Source of the DNA: Pedobacter nyackensis
GTDB lineage: Bacteria > Bacteroidota > Bacteroidia > Sphingobacteriales > Sphingobacteriaceae
Length of the DNA stretch: 64,000 nt
Direction of reading: 5' to 3'
Assembly: GCF_900176505.1 (NCBI RefSeq)
Contig: NZ_FWYB01000001.1
Coordinates: 593,400-657,399 of the forward strand
Numbering within the stretch: the stretch's first letter is position 1; every line of letters starts with the position of its first letter. The notes beneath the pieces were generated by a model. It saw only the letters and a list, made by a program, of their open reading frames with translations. It made no database searches and was not told the origin of the DNA. This document shows positions 36,377 through 47,219 of the stretch, in pieces. The translations under genes and the position numbers were made by a program.

Positions 36377-37048
36377 TTAATGCCTTTGTTTAGCATTATT
36401 GTTGCGGGCAGGACGGTTGTTGTTATTGTTGTTTTGTCTGCCTTTACCGCTGTTGTTTCTTCCACGGTTGTTGTTTGATGGTCTCACTACCGGTGGTTTA
36501 AACTCAACTTTATTTAAGTTAACGTTCTCATCCAGTTGTAATTGACCGCCTGATAACTCGCGAAGATTTTTTAAAATGGTCTCATCAGCTACGCTGTCTT
36601 TGTTCCAGGTAACGTAAGCCATTTTCATGAAATTGGCAATTCCTTGCACCATTGCTGCCCTGCGTTCAGGTTCATCCACCGCTTTTGCTCTTTCGATCAT
36701 CATTTCAACTGTTTTACCATAGTGTTTATAGGTAATTCTTTGTTGAGGATAACCGATGTGCTGTGGTTTTACCAATGCATCTTCAGGTGTAGGCTTTGGA
36801 TAGGGACTGTCTACATCAATTTTATAGCCCGAAATGATGTGCAAATGATCCCAAAGTTTGTGCTTGAAATCGGCAACATCACGTAAATGCGGGTTTAAAA
36901 AGCCCATCAGGTCGATAACTGCCTGGGCATATTTATTACGTTCTTCAAGATCGGGAAGTTCGATAATGTACTTCACCATGTTTTGTACATTACGGCCATA
37001 TTCGGCTAAAATCAGCTCGTTTCTTGTGGTGTTATATTCGAAATTCAT
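36377..37048 (-). CDS. DUF4290 domain protein
   Basis: A 223-aa cytoplasmic protein. It begins MNFEYNTTRNELILAEYGRN, a segment typical of the Bacteroidota DUF4290 family, and has helical regions to about residue 175. A low-complexity Asn/Arg/Gly tail follows (residues ~190-223), coded by repetitive GTT-rich sequence on the plus strand. The basic Asn-rich tail may bind RNA or DNA, but this is a guess. Function unknown. Upstream partner of murA. Confidence 0.82.
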   Translation of the reverse strand: MNFEYNTTRNELILAEYGRNVQNMVKYIIELPDLEERNKYAQAVIDLMGFLNPHLRDVADFKHKLWDHLHIISGYKIDVDSPYPKPTPEDALVKPQHIGYPQQRITYKHYGKTVEMMIERAKAVDEPERRAAMVQGIANFMKMAYVTWNKDSVADETILKNLRELSGGQLQLDENVNLNKVEFKPPVVRPSNNNRGRNNSGKGRQNNNNNNRPARNNNAKQRH

Positions 37049-37227
37049 TTATATGTTTTCGTTAATATTTTAAATTCTCTAATAGTTCTGATTTCCCTGA
37101 GTCTTTTTCATCAGTACCTAATTTGCTTTTTAAAGGTTATGAAGCTTGCAAAGCTTATTCATTGTGTTTGTAAGCGGTAAGCTTATGCAGGTTTCATTTA
37201 CTTTTCTAGTAAAACTCAATGGGCTAT

Positions 37228-37273
37228 AATCGGCTCAGTTATTAAAGGAATAACGACAAAAGGCCGATTTTTA
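37228..37273 (+). terminator. Orphan plus-strand terminator-like structure
   Basis: Outer stem AATCGGC (37228-37234) with GCCGATT (37263-37269), inner stem GTTATT (37238-37243) with AATAAC (37249-37254), then T-rich sequence to the right. Both flanking genes (DUF4290 and uvrD) are on the minus strand and the minus strand lacks a T-run after the stem. The element points to an unseen plus-strand transcript or is part of a structured RNA. Confidence 0.4.
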
Positions 37274-37329
37274 TATGTTACAATCAGTTTTATTTAATTC
37301 AGTGCTTGTAAGTCCTGTAAATATAAGGG

Positions 37330-39642
37330 TTATTTAACAATTCGCAACTTTGCAAATTTTAATAACAATTGCTTGTTACCCAGGCCTTGAAAAAATACAG
37401 TAGCTTTTACATCGGGTAGGGTACCTTCCAGACTGATAATTTTTCCGAAACCAAACTTTTCATGTTCTACATCCATACCATTTTGGAAAGCATTGGCTGG
37501 ATCAGGTGCAAAACCTGGTGTAGGTACGTGTGCTTTAGGCAACATTGACGTTGTTTTGGGCCTTTGTGGAGGTGCGCCAACTGTTCCTGAGCCCGATGAC
37601 ATGGAAGGCTTTGGTTTGCTAAAGGTATCACGTTGCTGTGTCCAGCTGCGTTTTTCGTCGCTAAAACTGGCTTCGCCTAAGCTGCTTTTTGCTGGTTTAA
37701 CTACTTCAATTTCAAGGTAACGTGCATTAATCTCGTCGATAAAACGGCTAGGCTCGCAATTGGTTAAGCTTCCCCATCTGTAGCGTGATGTTGCGTAGGT
37801 TAGGGTCAGTTTCTTTTCTGCACGCGTTACGGCAACATAAAATAACCTGCGTTCTTCTTCCAGATCGGTTCTTGAATTGAGCGACATTTGTGATGGGAAC
37901 AGGTTTTCTTCCAGTCCCACCACGAAAACGTTCTTGAATTCCAGACCTTTAGAAGAGTGGATGGTCATTAATGAAACGGTATCCTTCTCCTTGTCGTCTT
38001 TTTTATCGTCATTGGTTAATAAGGCAATGTCTTGCATAAAGACAGCAAGACTACGGTCTTCAATGTCTTCACGCTCGCCAAATTCCTTAATACCATTTAA
38101 CAATTCCTGTATATTTTCATGTCTGCCACGACCTTCTTCAGATTGATCGGCATGAAGTTCTTTTAAAATTCCAGAGTGTTGTGCTATATATAAGGCAGTC
38201 TCATAAGCATCCAGTTTCTTTGCTTCTGCGCTGAAACTCTGGATCATTACGGCAAAATCATTCAATTGATTGGCAATTCTTCCTGGTATATATTGCTGAG
38301 GGTTACAGATTACCTGCCACATCGTGATGTTATGCTGGTCGGCCGCCACACTGATCTTTTCAACAGTAGTGTCTCCAAGCCCTCTTTTTGGATAATTGAT
38401 TACCCTTTTGATGGCTTCTTCATCCGCAGGATTAAAGGTTAATCTGAAGTAAGCGATTAAATCTTTAATCTCTTTACGCTGATAGAAGGATAGTCCACCA
38501 TATATCTTATAAGGTACGTTAAGTTTCCTTAAGGCCTCCTCCATTGCCCTTGACTGGGCATTTGTTCTGTAAAGAATGGCGAAATCATTGTAGTTATAGC
38601 CTTTAGTGCTGCGTTCCTGTACAATAGCATCCGCAACGATTTTACCTTCTTCGTTGTCGGTAAATGCGCGTTGTACCTTGATCCTGTCGCCAGATTCGTT
38701 GTCAGAGAATACGTTCTTCTCTAATTGATTTTTATTGTTGGCGATGATACTATTTGCCACTTCAACAATATTTTGCGTTGAACGGTAGTTTTGCTCCAGT
38801 TTGTATACTTTCAACTCCGGATAATCGCGTTCAAAGTTTAATATATTCTGGATATTTGCACCCCTGAAAGCATAAATACTCTGTGCATCATCACCTACTA
38901 CGCAGATGTTTTGATAAGCAGCAGCCAATTTTTTAACAATAGTATACTGTGAAAAGTTGGTATCCTGGTACTCATCTACCATCAGGTATTTGAATTTCTG
39001 CTGGTATTTGTTCAGTACGTCAGGGTGTGTTTTTAACAATACATTGGTTTTGAACAACAAATCGTCAAAGTCCATAGCGCCAGCTTTAAAGCAGCGTTTG
39101 GTGTATGTCTCATAAATTACCCCTATTAAAGGTCTTTTATTGCTTACATCCTCTGCCTGAATTTCAGAATTTTCCATGTATTCTGTATGGGAAACAAGGT
39201 TGTTTTTTGCTGAGGAAATGCGGTTGTATACAAAGTTTGCATTATATAGTTTATCATCCAGCTGCATTTCGCGCAGGATGGTACGGATCAGACTTTTACT
39301 ATCGTCTGTATCGTAAATAGTAAAGTTAGAAGGATAGCCAATCTTTTCAGCCTCAACCCTTAATATTTTAGAGAATACAGAGTGAAATGTACCCATCCAG
39401 ATGTTCTTTGCCTCGGCACCAATTACTTTCATGATACGCTCACGCATATCTTTGGAAGCCTTGTTGGTAAAGGTAAGTACAAGGATATTAAAGGGATCGA
39501 CTCCTTTTTCAATCAAATGTGCCACTCTGTAAGTGATTACTCTTGTTTTTCCGGAGCCTGCACCTGCAACGATCATTGCCGGGCCTTGTGTGTTCTCTAC
39601 TGCTGCGCGTTGTTGGGGGTTTAAACCTGCTAAATAATCCAA
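37330..39642 (-). CDS. UvrD/PcrA-type DNA helicase
   Basis: A 770-aa superfamily 1A helicase: LNPQQRAAVEN Q-motif, Walker A GAGSGKTRVI, VDEYQDTNFSQY (motif II), GDDAQSIYAFRGA (III), QNYRSTQNI (IV), TIHSSKGLEF (V) and VAVTRAEKKLTL (VI). The C-terminal Ser/Pro-rich linker and FGFGKIISLEG Tudor-like end are typical of PcrA/UvrD. It acts in repair and removal of RecA or stalled RNA polymerase. The 100-nt gap to the sensor gene contains a -7 box. Confidence 0.93.
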   Translation of the reverse strand: MDYLAGLNPQQRAAVENTQGPAMIVAGAGSGKTRVITYRVAHLIEKGVDPFNILVLTFTNKASKDMRERIMKVIGAEAKNIWMGTFHSVFSKILRVEAEKIGYPSNFTIYDTDDSKSLIRTILREMQLDDKLYNANFVYNRISSAKNNLVSHTEYMENSEIQAEDVSNKRPLIGVIYETYTKRCFKAGAMDFDDLLFKTNVLLKTHPDVLNKYQQKFKYLMVDEYQDTNFSQYTIVKKLAAAYQNICVVGDDAQSIYAFRGANIQNILNFERDYPELKVYKLEQNYRSTQNIVEVANSIIANNKNQLEKNVFSDNESGDRIKVQRAFTDNEEGKIVADAIVQERSTKGYNYNDFAILYRTNAQSRAMEEALRKLNVPYKIYGGLSFYQRKEIKDLIAYFRLTFNPADEEAIKRVINYPKRGLGDTTVEKISVAADQHNITMWQVICNPQQYIPGRIANQLNDFAVMIQSFSAEAKKLDAYETALYIAQHSGILKELHADQSEEGRGRHENIQELLNGIKEFGEREDIEDRSLAVFMQDIALLTNDDKKDDKEKDTVSLMTIHSSKGLEFKNVFVVGLEENLFPSQMSLNSRTDLEEERRLFYVAVTRAEKKLTLTYATSRYRWGSLTNCEPSRFIDEINARYLEIEVVKPAKSSLGEASFSDEKRSWTQQRDTFSKPKPSMSSGSGTVGAPPQRPKTTSMLPKAHVPTPGFAPDPANAFQNGMDVEHEKFGFGKIISLEGTLPDVKATVFFQGLGNKQLLLKFAKLRIVK

Positions 39643-39698
39643 AATCCGTTCCTGATATTTAAAGTATGCTGTTTATAGATACATTCTTAATACAACTG

Positions 39699-39706
39699 CA
39701 AATTTA
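39699..39706 (-). promoter_or_regulatory. -7 box for the helicase gene
   Basis: A perfect minus-strand TAnnTTTG (TAAATTTG) about 57 nt before the helicase start. No clear -33 element. Confidence 0.35.
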
Positions 39707-39742
39707 AGAAATTATGTGCGTTTAATAGAATGTGTTGGTAAA

Positions 39743-42700
39743 TTACTCTGAAAAGGAGGGGGCATGGTATTGACTTGGAGGTACACCAAATTGTTTTTTA
39801 AATTCTTTAGTGAAATACTTACTGTCAAGAAAACCTACCAGATAAGCAATTTCTGATACAGGAAGGTTTTTCTGACTGAGCAGTTGAGCAGCTTTTTTTA
39901 AGCGTATGCTTTTCGAGAAATCATTTACGGTCATATCCGTAAGGGCCTTAATCTTTTTATACAATACCGATTGACTCATGCCCATTTTATCCGACAATAT
40001 ATCTACGCCGAATTCATGGTTTTCCATTCCCTCTTCAATGATCTGGATAAGTTTAGACAAAAATTGTTCATCCAGGTTATTTATGGTAATGTTTTTTGGC
40101 TCAAAAAGAAATTGTTGACGGTATTTGGCGGAGATTAGTTCTCTTGATTCCAGTATATTACGTACATTCAAGAGCAACACATGTTTACTAAATGGCTTGG
40201 TTAAATATAAATCAGCCCGCATAGCTAATCCGCTAATCTGATCAGACTGAGAGCTTTTAGCGGTAAGCAATATTACCGGAATATGGCTGGTTCTTTCGTC
40301 AGTTTTTATGTCTTGACAAAGCTCTAGCCCATTTTTGTTGGGCATCATGATATCACTAATAATCAGATCCGGAATTTCATTTTTTGCCATTTCCAGTCCG
40401 GTCAGCCCATCCACACTTTCTAATATTTTATATTCTTTTTCAAGAATGCTTTTTATTAGTGCGCGTAGCTTTGGGTTATCTTCTACAACCAGGACGCTGA
40501 ATTTTCCCACTTCCCGGCCAGGATAATTGTCAGGTTGTAAAGTCTGCTCATCAAACTGATTGTGCTGAGGGTTGTGTAATACGGTTAGCGGCACTGAAGA
40601 TGTATTTTGAGGATGGGAAATAGGCACTCTAATTGTAAAACAAGTATTCCCTTCTTCACTTTTAACGGATATGGTTCCATGGTGCAACTCGATAATACGC
40701 TTACTTAAAGCGAGGCCAATACCATAACCAATATTTTGAGGCTGTTCATCCAATTGGTAATAATTCGTAAATAACTTGTCATGGTATTCAGGTGGAATTT
40801 CCTTTCCGGTATTCGCTACACTTATGACTACGGAATTTGATTGCTTATCAATGGTCAGTATGATACTTCCATGTTCTGGTGTGAATTTTACGGCATTACT
40901 TAATAAATTGAAGACAACCTTTTCCATTTGGCCCTTTTCAAATGAGACAAGCAGCTCCTTTTCGACATGAAAGAATGATAAACTGATATGCTTTCTGGCA
41001 CATACCTCTTTGAAGGAATCATAAATTTCCTCCAGGAAATCGATAATATTATGATCAGAGAAGTTTAATTTTAAATTGTTTGTTTCAGCCCTCCTGAAGT
41101 CCATTAACTCTGTGACCAACCTCACCAACCTGTCTGTGTTTTTCTTAATGTAAGTCAGCTGTTTGTTTACTTGTATATTACTTACGGTGTCCTCAATTAC
41201 TTTTTCAAGTGGCACCATAATCAATGTTAAATGGGATCTTATCTCATGGGATACATCAGTGAAAAAATTGAGCTTTAACTGATGAAGTTCTTCATCTCTT
41301 TTTAAGAGCTGTCTAAGGTAAAAAAAGCGGACAAAGAAGAAGGTGATTATACCTAGCAAAATAGCATATATGGTATATGCCCACCAGGTTTTCCATAGTG
41401 GAGGTAAAATCTTTATTGAGATATTGACCGGTTCACTCCATATGCCATCATTATTTGCTCCTTTTACAGAAAACACATATTCTCCTGCGGGAAGGTTTGT
41501 AAAAGTAGCTTCGGGTAAATAGGTTTCATTCCAGTTTTCGTTGATACCCTGAAGTTTATAGGCATACTTGTTCTTTTTGGATTTGATATAATTCAGCAGC
41601 GCAAATTCAATGGTAAAGACATTTTGATCACTATTAAAGGTGAGTTTAGGACTAAATATGATGTTTTTTTGAAGTATTCCATCTTTTTCACCTGGTTTTT
41701 CTACTTTATGGTTGAATAGTCTTAAACCTATAAAACTCAAGGGAGCATGGTAATTATTCTGTTCAATTTCTTCTGGATTAAAATAGGTAATGCCATTTAG
41801 ACCACCCAAATAAAGCGTTCCGTTTTCTGTTTTGTACAATGAATTGAAATTGAATTCATCTCCGGCCAGACCATCAGTCATTGTATAGGTTTGAAACGTT
41901 TTACGGTCTGGCTTTAACCTCGACAAGCCATTTATGGTACTAATCCACAAGTTTCGCTGTTTATCTTCAACAATACTCAGTACATTATTATTGCAGAGTC
42001 CATCTGTTGTGGTATATTTTGCAGTAATCTTTCTTGTTTTAGGACTATAAACCTGGAGTCCTCCATAATATAAACCGATCAATATATTACCATCATGGTC
42101 TTCGGCCAAAGTATTGAAAGTTATCGTTTCGAGGTCTTTTGGTCCAGAGCAGATGGTGCTGAAAGTTTGTTTATCCTGATGATACAAGAGAATTTCCTGA
42201 CCCGTAACTATCCATAGGTACTTATTTCTATCTTCATAATACTTCTGAATGATTTTATCTTTAAAATACTCTTTGAAAATCGGTGGCGTGATATCTTTAA
42301 GAGTAGTTCCTTCACGTTGGTAAACCCGATTAACCCCTAGTCCACCAATCCATAATTTCTTTCTGGAATCTTCCAGAATAGTGGTTACGGCAGTGCGTTT
42401 AATTTCAAAATCATTCATTCCAAAAAGGAAACGTTTGAATTTACCGCTTGAGGGATCAAACAAATTCAATCCGGCTCCAGTGGTACCAACCCATAAGTGA
42501 TTATCATTATCAATATACGTCGCTTTTAGGAGATTTGTGCTTAAACTTGTCGGATCTGCTGAATTATTAACGTAATATTTAAACCGCTGCGCTTGCCTAT
42601 CGAAATAATTTAATCCTCCTCCTTCTGTTGCAAACCATAAATTCCCGTTGGCATCGCCAACAATTGAACGGATAACATTATGGTTTATACTGGTGCTATT

Positions 42701-43792
42701 GGCATTGCTGATTATCGTCTTGAACGTAGTTTTGACACCATAGGAAACACTTACCCCTCCAAAATAACTGCCTACCCATATGGTACCTGTTTTATCTTCA
42801 AAAATACCATAAATGGAATTCTGGTTCAGACTCAAAGGGTCATCAATATGATTCTGGTAATTTGTAAAGCTATTTTTTTGTGTATTGTATATACTTATCC
42901 CTTCCTGTGTCCCGATAATAAGATTACCATCCTTATTCAGGATCATTTTTCTGATGGAGTTATGTGGAATACTGTTTTGATTGCCACTCTGGTGAACATA
43001 ATGCTCAAAGGTTTGTGAGGCGCGGTTAAAACGGTTAAGTCCGCCTGTTCTCGATGCGATCCAAAGGTTTCCCTTGTGGTCTTCTACAATAGACTTGACA
43101 GGTCCGTCACTTATACTGTTCAGATCGCCTGGTAAATGTCTGAAGATTTCGATGGCTGAGATTTTTTTGTTGTATCGAAACCTGATCAACTCCTTATTTG
43201 TACCAATCCACATATATCCCTGCGTGTCCTGGTAAACGCTCAAGACTTCAGGGCTCATCAACCCGTCGTCTAAACCTAATTTATCTACGTTTACAAATGC
43301 GTTTTTTTGTCCGTTGCCTAACACGTATAGACCTTTATCTGTGCCAACCCATAGATTATCATTCGGATCTTCATAAACGCATGATACATTAGGTCGTATT
43401 ACTGCCTTTTTTTTGTAAAAATTTATCCGCTGAAAATTATCAGTTACCGCATTATATTTGTTTAAACCTGTTGATGTACCTACCCATAAGGTTTTTCGGT
43501 TATCACAATATAAGGTATTGATATAGTTGTTGCTTAAAGATGTTGTATCACCCGGTAGCGATTTGTATATCTTAAAACGTGTCCCGTCATATCGGTTCAA
43601 ACCATATCTGGTAGCAAACCACATGAAACTATAACCATCCTGAGTGATATCAAGAACTGAACTCTGCGAAAGTCCATCGCTGACTTTTATGGAATTAAAA
43701 CTTAGCTTTTGGGCATTCACATAAAAAAATGGGCTAGAAAAAAACAGGATAAAGACTGTTCGACATAATCCCGAGTTCAGATGGTTGTGCAT
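39743..43792 (-). CDS. Hybrid two-component system sensor/AraC regulator (HTCS)
   Basis: A 1349-aa one-protein signalling system. The start at 43792 gives a signal peptide (cleavage near VNAQ, residue 28). Residues ~35-700 are periplasmic two-component-regulator propeller repeats (LWVGTSTGLNKY, NLWIASRTGGLNRF and many more), then a Y_Y_Y domain and a membrane helix near 795-820. The kinase has the phospho-acceptor His849 in SHEIRSHLTL, then an ATPase domain. The receiver Asp is D1147 in ISDIMMPNKNG, and the C-terminus is an AraC DNA-binding domain. It is divergent from the GH105 gene and presumably senses a glycan fragment and activates this locus. Confidence 0.95.
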   Translation of the reverse strand: MHNHLNSGLCRTVFILFFSSPFFYVNAQKLSFNSIKVSDGLSQSSVLDITQDGYSFMWFATRYGLNRYDGTRFKIYKSLPGDTTSLSNNYINTLYCDNRKTLWVGTSTGLNKYNAVTDNFQRINFYKKKAVIRPNVSCVYEDPNDNLWVGTDKGLYVLGNGQKNAFVNVDKLGLDDGLMSPEVLSVYQDTQGYMWIGTNKELIRFRYNKKISAIEIFRHLPGDLNSISDGPVKSIVEDHKGNLWIASRTGGLNRFNRASQTFEHYVHQSGNQNSIPHNSIRKMILNKDGNLIIGTQEGISIYNTQKNSFTNYQNHIDDPLSLNQNSIYGIFEDKTGTIWVGSYFGGVSVSYGVKTTFKTIISNANSTSINHNVIRSIVGDANGNLWFATEGGGLNYFDRQAQRFKYYVNNSADPTSLSTNLLKATYIDNDNHLWVGTTGAGLNLFDPSSGKFKRFLFGMNDFEIKRTAVTTILEDSRKKLWIGGLGVNRVYQREGTTLKDITPPIFKEYFKDKIIQKYYEDRNKYLWIVTGQEILLYHQDKQTFSTICSGPKDLETITFNTLAEDHDGNILIGLYYGGLQVYSPKTRKITAKYTTTDGLCNNNVLSIVEDKQRNLWISTINGLSRLKPDRKTFQTYTMTDGLAGDEFNFNSLYKTENGTLYLGGLNGITYFNPEEIEQNNYHAPLSFIGLRLFNHKVEKPGEKDGILQKNIIFSPKLTFNSDQNVFTIEFALLNYIKSKKNKYAYKLQGINENWNETYLPEATFTNLPAGEYVFSVKGANNDGIWSEPVNISIKILPPLWKTWWAYTIYAILLGIITFFFVRFFYLRQLLKRDEELHQLKLNFFTDVSHEIRSHLTLIMVPLEKVIEDTVSNIQVNKQLTYIKKNTDRLVRLVTELMDFRRAETNNLKLNFSDHNIIDFLEEIYDSFKEVCARKHISLSFFHVEKELLVSFEKGQMEKVVFNLLSNAVKFTPEHGSIILTIDKQSNSVVISVANTGKEIPPEYHDKLFTNYYQLDEQPQNIGYGIGLALSKRIIELHHGTISVKSEEGNTCFTIRVPISHPQNTSSVPLTVLHNPQHNQFDEQTLQPDNYPGREVGKFSVLVVEDNPKLRALIKSILEKEYKILESVDGLTGLEMAKNEIPDLIISDIMMPNKNGLELCQDIKTDERTSHIPVILLTAKSSQSDQISGLAMRADLYLTKPFSKHVLLLNVRNILESRELISAKYRQQFLFEPKNITINNLDEQFLSKLIQIIEEGMENHEFGVDILSDKMGMSQSVLYKKIKALTDMTVNDFSKSIRLKKAAQLLSQKNLPVSEIAYLVGFLDSKYFTKEFKKQFGVPPSQYHAPSFSE

Positions 43793-44020
43793 TTGGCAGA
43801 AATATTTGGAAAGAAACCACTCTAAATATAGGGCTAAAAACCTTAATAGAAGCGGAAAAATAAAATATTCTTCCATTATCAACAGGATTACCCACCGTCG
43901 CTTTAGACTGATTACATCATTTTTGTGTTTCACATCTGTAAGTTTTAGCCGACAGATAGAAATGAATTCTGTATTCTTTTCTTGTGAGAATTATCAACAT
44001 AAAACCGAATTAAACCTTTG

Positions 44021-45391
44021 ATGCAAATGTACAAACGAACATTTTTATCCGTTTTGATCCTTTTCTGTTTTGGGACAGTAATTGTGAAGGGACAGAATGA
44101 GATATTGAAAACGGACTCCTCTTATTTATTAATGCAGAAAGTTGCTGATTGGCAATGGAACACCCTTGAAACTAATGGCTGGAAAAATCATAAAAAGGAT
44201 TGGACCAGTGGGGCCATGTATACCGGCATGATGGCCTGGGCTAAGCTGGCTAATGACGAAAATTATTATCATAAGTTAATACAAGTAGGTGTAGATAACA
44301 AATGGGATACAGGTAAGTACAGGCATTTTGCAGATGATTATTGCGTAGGTCAACTTTATTCGCAGTTGCATACGATTTATAAGAAGCCGGAATATATTCA
44401 GAAGTTTAAAGCTTTAGCGGATACCATTGTTACACTACCACATTCGGAAAGTCTGGAATGGAAAAATGGAATTTATACCCGCGAATGGGCATGGTGTGAT
44501 GCTTTATTTATGGGGCCACCGGCTTTGGGTTATTTAGCGCAAACGACAGGAGATTCCAAATACCTGGATAAATCAATAGCCCTCTGGTGGAAATCTACTG
44601 TTTATTTATATGATAAGGACGAAAGCCTTTACTATAGAGACAGTCGTTACTTTAATAAGAAGGAAAAAAATGGAACTAAAGTATTCTGGAGTAGGGGTAA
44701 TGGTTGGGTAATTGGAGGTTTAGCACGTCTATTGTCAGTAACTCCTGAAAATCATCCGGAACGTAAAAAGCTGGTAAAGCTCTATGTAAAAATGTCGGAG
44801 AAGCTGGCTTCACTGCAACAGGCAGATGGAAGCTGGCATGCGAGTTTGCTGGATCCGAATAGTTTCCCTGTAAAAGAAACAAGCGGTACTGGCTTTATTT
44901 GTTACGCGATGGCCTGGGGTATTAATAATGGCCTTATTTCTTATAAGAAATATGAGCCTGTAGTTTCTAAAGCATGGGCTGCCCTAAAATCTTCAGTACA
45001 CCCTGATGGAAAGTTAGGATTTGTACAAGCTCAGGGCGCTGCTCCTGATAAAGTTGGATATGATGATACAGATGTATATGGAGTAGGTGCTTTTTTATTG
45101 GCAGGCAGCGAAATCATCCCTATGTACATAAACCATAAAAAGGATGTGTTTGTAACAGAGATATACAATGAAACCTCATTAGAAAAAGAGCAAACAATTG
45201 AGGTTAAATGGGAGGATTTATCTAGAAAGCTAAAAAAAATTAGTCCCTATAAATTAGTACTGAGAGATGGGGCGTCCGGGTTGTTGATCCCTTCGGAAGT
45301 AGAATATAGTGGTGAAAAACCGCAATCGCTTCGCTTTACTGTAAAGGTCTCGCCTGGGACAAATAGAATTTTTGAAGTTAGTAAATCATAA
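44021..45391 (+). CDS. GH105/GH88-like unsaturated glucuronyl or galacturonyl hydrolase
   Basis: A 456-aa exported protein (signal peptide ending near VKGQ) with an alpha/alpha-barrel. The likely catalytic Asp is D160 in REWAWCDALFMGPPALG, the position of the acid in YteR-type enzymes; HFADDYCVGQ at ~102 and the WSRGNGWVIGGLA segment are family-like. Such enzymes remove the unsaturated uronic acid left by polysaccharide lyases. No lyase gene is in the window. The start could also be the ATG at 44027. Nine nt separate it from the DUF2264 gene. Confidence 0.88.
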   Translation: MQMYKRTFLSVLILFCFGTVIVKGQNEILKTDSSYLLMQKVADWQWNTLETNGWKNHKKDWTSGAMYTGMMAWAKLANDENYYHKLIQVGVDNKWDTGKYRHFADDYCVGQLYSQLHTIYKKPEYIQKFKALADTIVTLPHSESLEWKNGIYTREWAWCDALFMGPPALGYLAQTTGDSKYLDKSIALWWKSTVYLYDKDESLYYRDSRYFNKKEKNGTKVFWSRGNGWVIGGLARLLSVTPENHPERKKLVKLYVKMSEKLASLQQADGSWHASLLDPNSFPVKETSGTGFICYAMAWGINNGLISYKKYEPVVSKAWAALKSSVHPDGKLGFVQAQGAAPDKVGYDDTDVYGVGAFLLAGSEIIPMYINHKKDVFVTEIYNETSLEKEQTIEVKWEDLSRKLKKISPYKLVLRDGASGLLIPSEVEYSGEKPQSLRFTVKVSPGTNRIFEVSKS

Positions 45392-45400
45392 AAAGAAATA

Positions 45401-46681
<1,281 letters not shown>

Positions 46682-47016
46682 TTGTTGGGATAAACCTTCA
46701 TTTAAAATAAGATATTCCTACATATTAAACAGGATTGTCGGTGTTACGTACCAATTAATAGCCTCAAATTTACACTAAACCATTGATTATTAGAATCAAT
46801 TTTAAACCTAACCAGTTATTGTATGACCTTGAAATGTTTGACTCGTATTAACCAAATTATTAGAAGCGTATGAAGAATGTTTACCTAATAAAAACAAAAT
46901 ATCCCCCTTTATAAACCGAATTACCTACCCCCAATTTAAGAGGATAATTTCATTTTTGATCTTAACCAAAGGACATAAACTGAAAGTTCGTTATCTGAAT
47001 AATGCAAGGAATTTTT

Positions 47017-47062
47017 AAACCAACCAACCAACCAAAACCCAACCAAACCAAAACCAAACAAA
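47017..47062 (+). other. A/C-only leader tract
   Basis: Forty-six consecutive nt without G or T on the plus strand, built from CCAA and CCAAA units, ending at the ATG of a 21-codon ORF. Such a tract cannot fold on itself and would keep the mRNA leader open. Confidence 0.6.
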
Positions 47063-47063
47063 T

Positions 47064-47129
47064 ATGACAAAAACAACTACTCTTTTCCCAAAAATGGGCA
47101 TTTTCAATAAAATACTACTTCACGATTAG
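47064..47129 (+). CDS. Possible 21-aa leader peptide
   Basis: An ATG directly after the A/C tract opens a 21-codon frame starting MTKTTTLFPKMG and ending ...ILLHD, then TAG, 90 nt upstream of the first SusC start. No domain. It may be a translated leader or the remnant of an upstream SusC N-terminus. It is not proven to be expressed. Confidence 0.3.
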   Translation: MTKTTTLFPKMGIFNKILLHD

Positions 47130-47219
47130 TATTTCTCCAATAATCTCACTCGAGTAATTTCTTATTGGTATTTAACATTCAGGATTTTTTTAACACTAAA
47201 CTTTAATTAAACTATTAAA

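Larger units (their letters stand above)
46682..47219 (+). promoter_or_regulatory. Regulatory region and leader upstream of the Sus operon
   Basis: A 538-nt region between the DUF2264 gene and the first SusC. It holds a perfect 7-bp inverted repeat ATTGATT/AATCAAT (46782-46788, 46794-46800), a direct repeat ATTATTAGAA (46786-46795 and 46856-46865), a G/T-free A/C tract (47017-47062) and a 21-codon ORF. A weak -7-like CATTTTTG lies at 46951-46958 without a -33 partner. No terminator was seen after the DUF2264 gene, so read-through is possible. Confidence 0.5.

Noticed and set aside
44024..44031. A minus-strand TAnnTTTG box (TACATTTG) as HTCS promoter.
   Set aside because: It overlaps the GH105 start, lies over 230 nt from the HTCS start and has no -33 partner.
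46951..46958. CATTTTTG as the -7 box of the Sus operon.
   Set aside because: One mismatch at the conserved first T and no TTTG at any usual spacing upstream.
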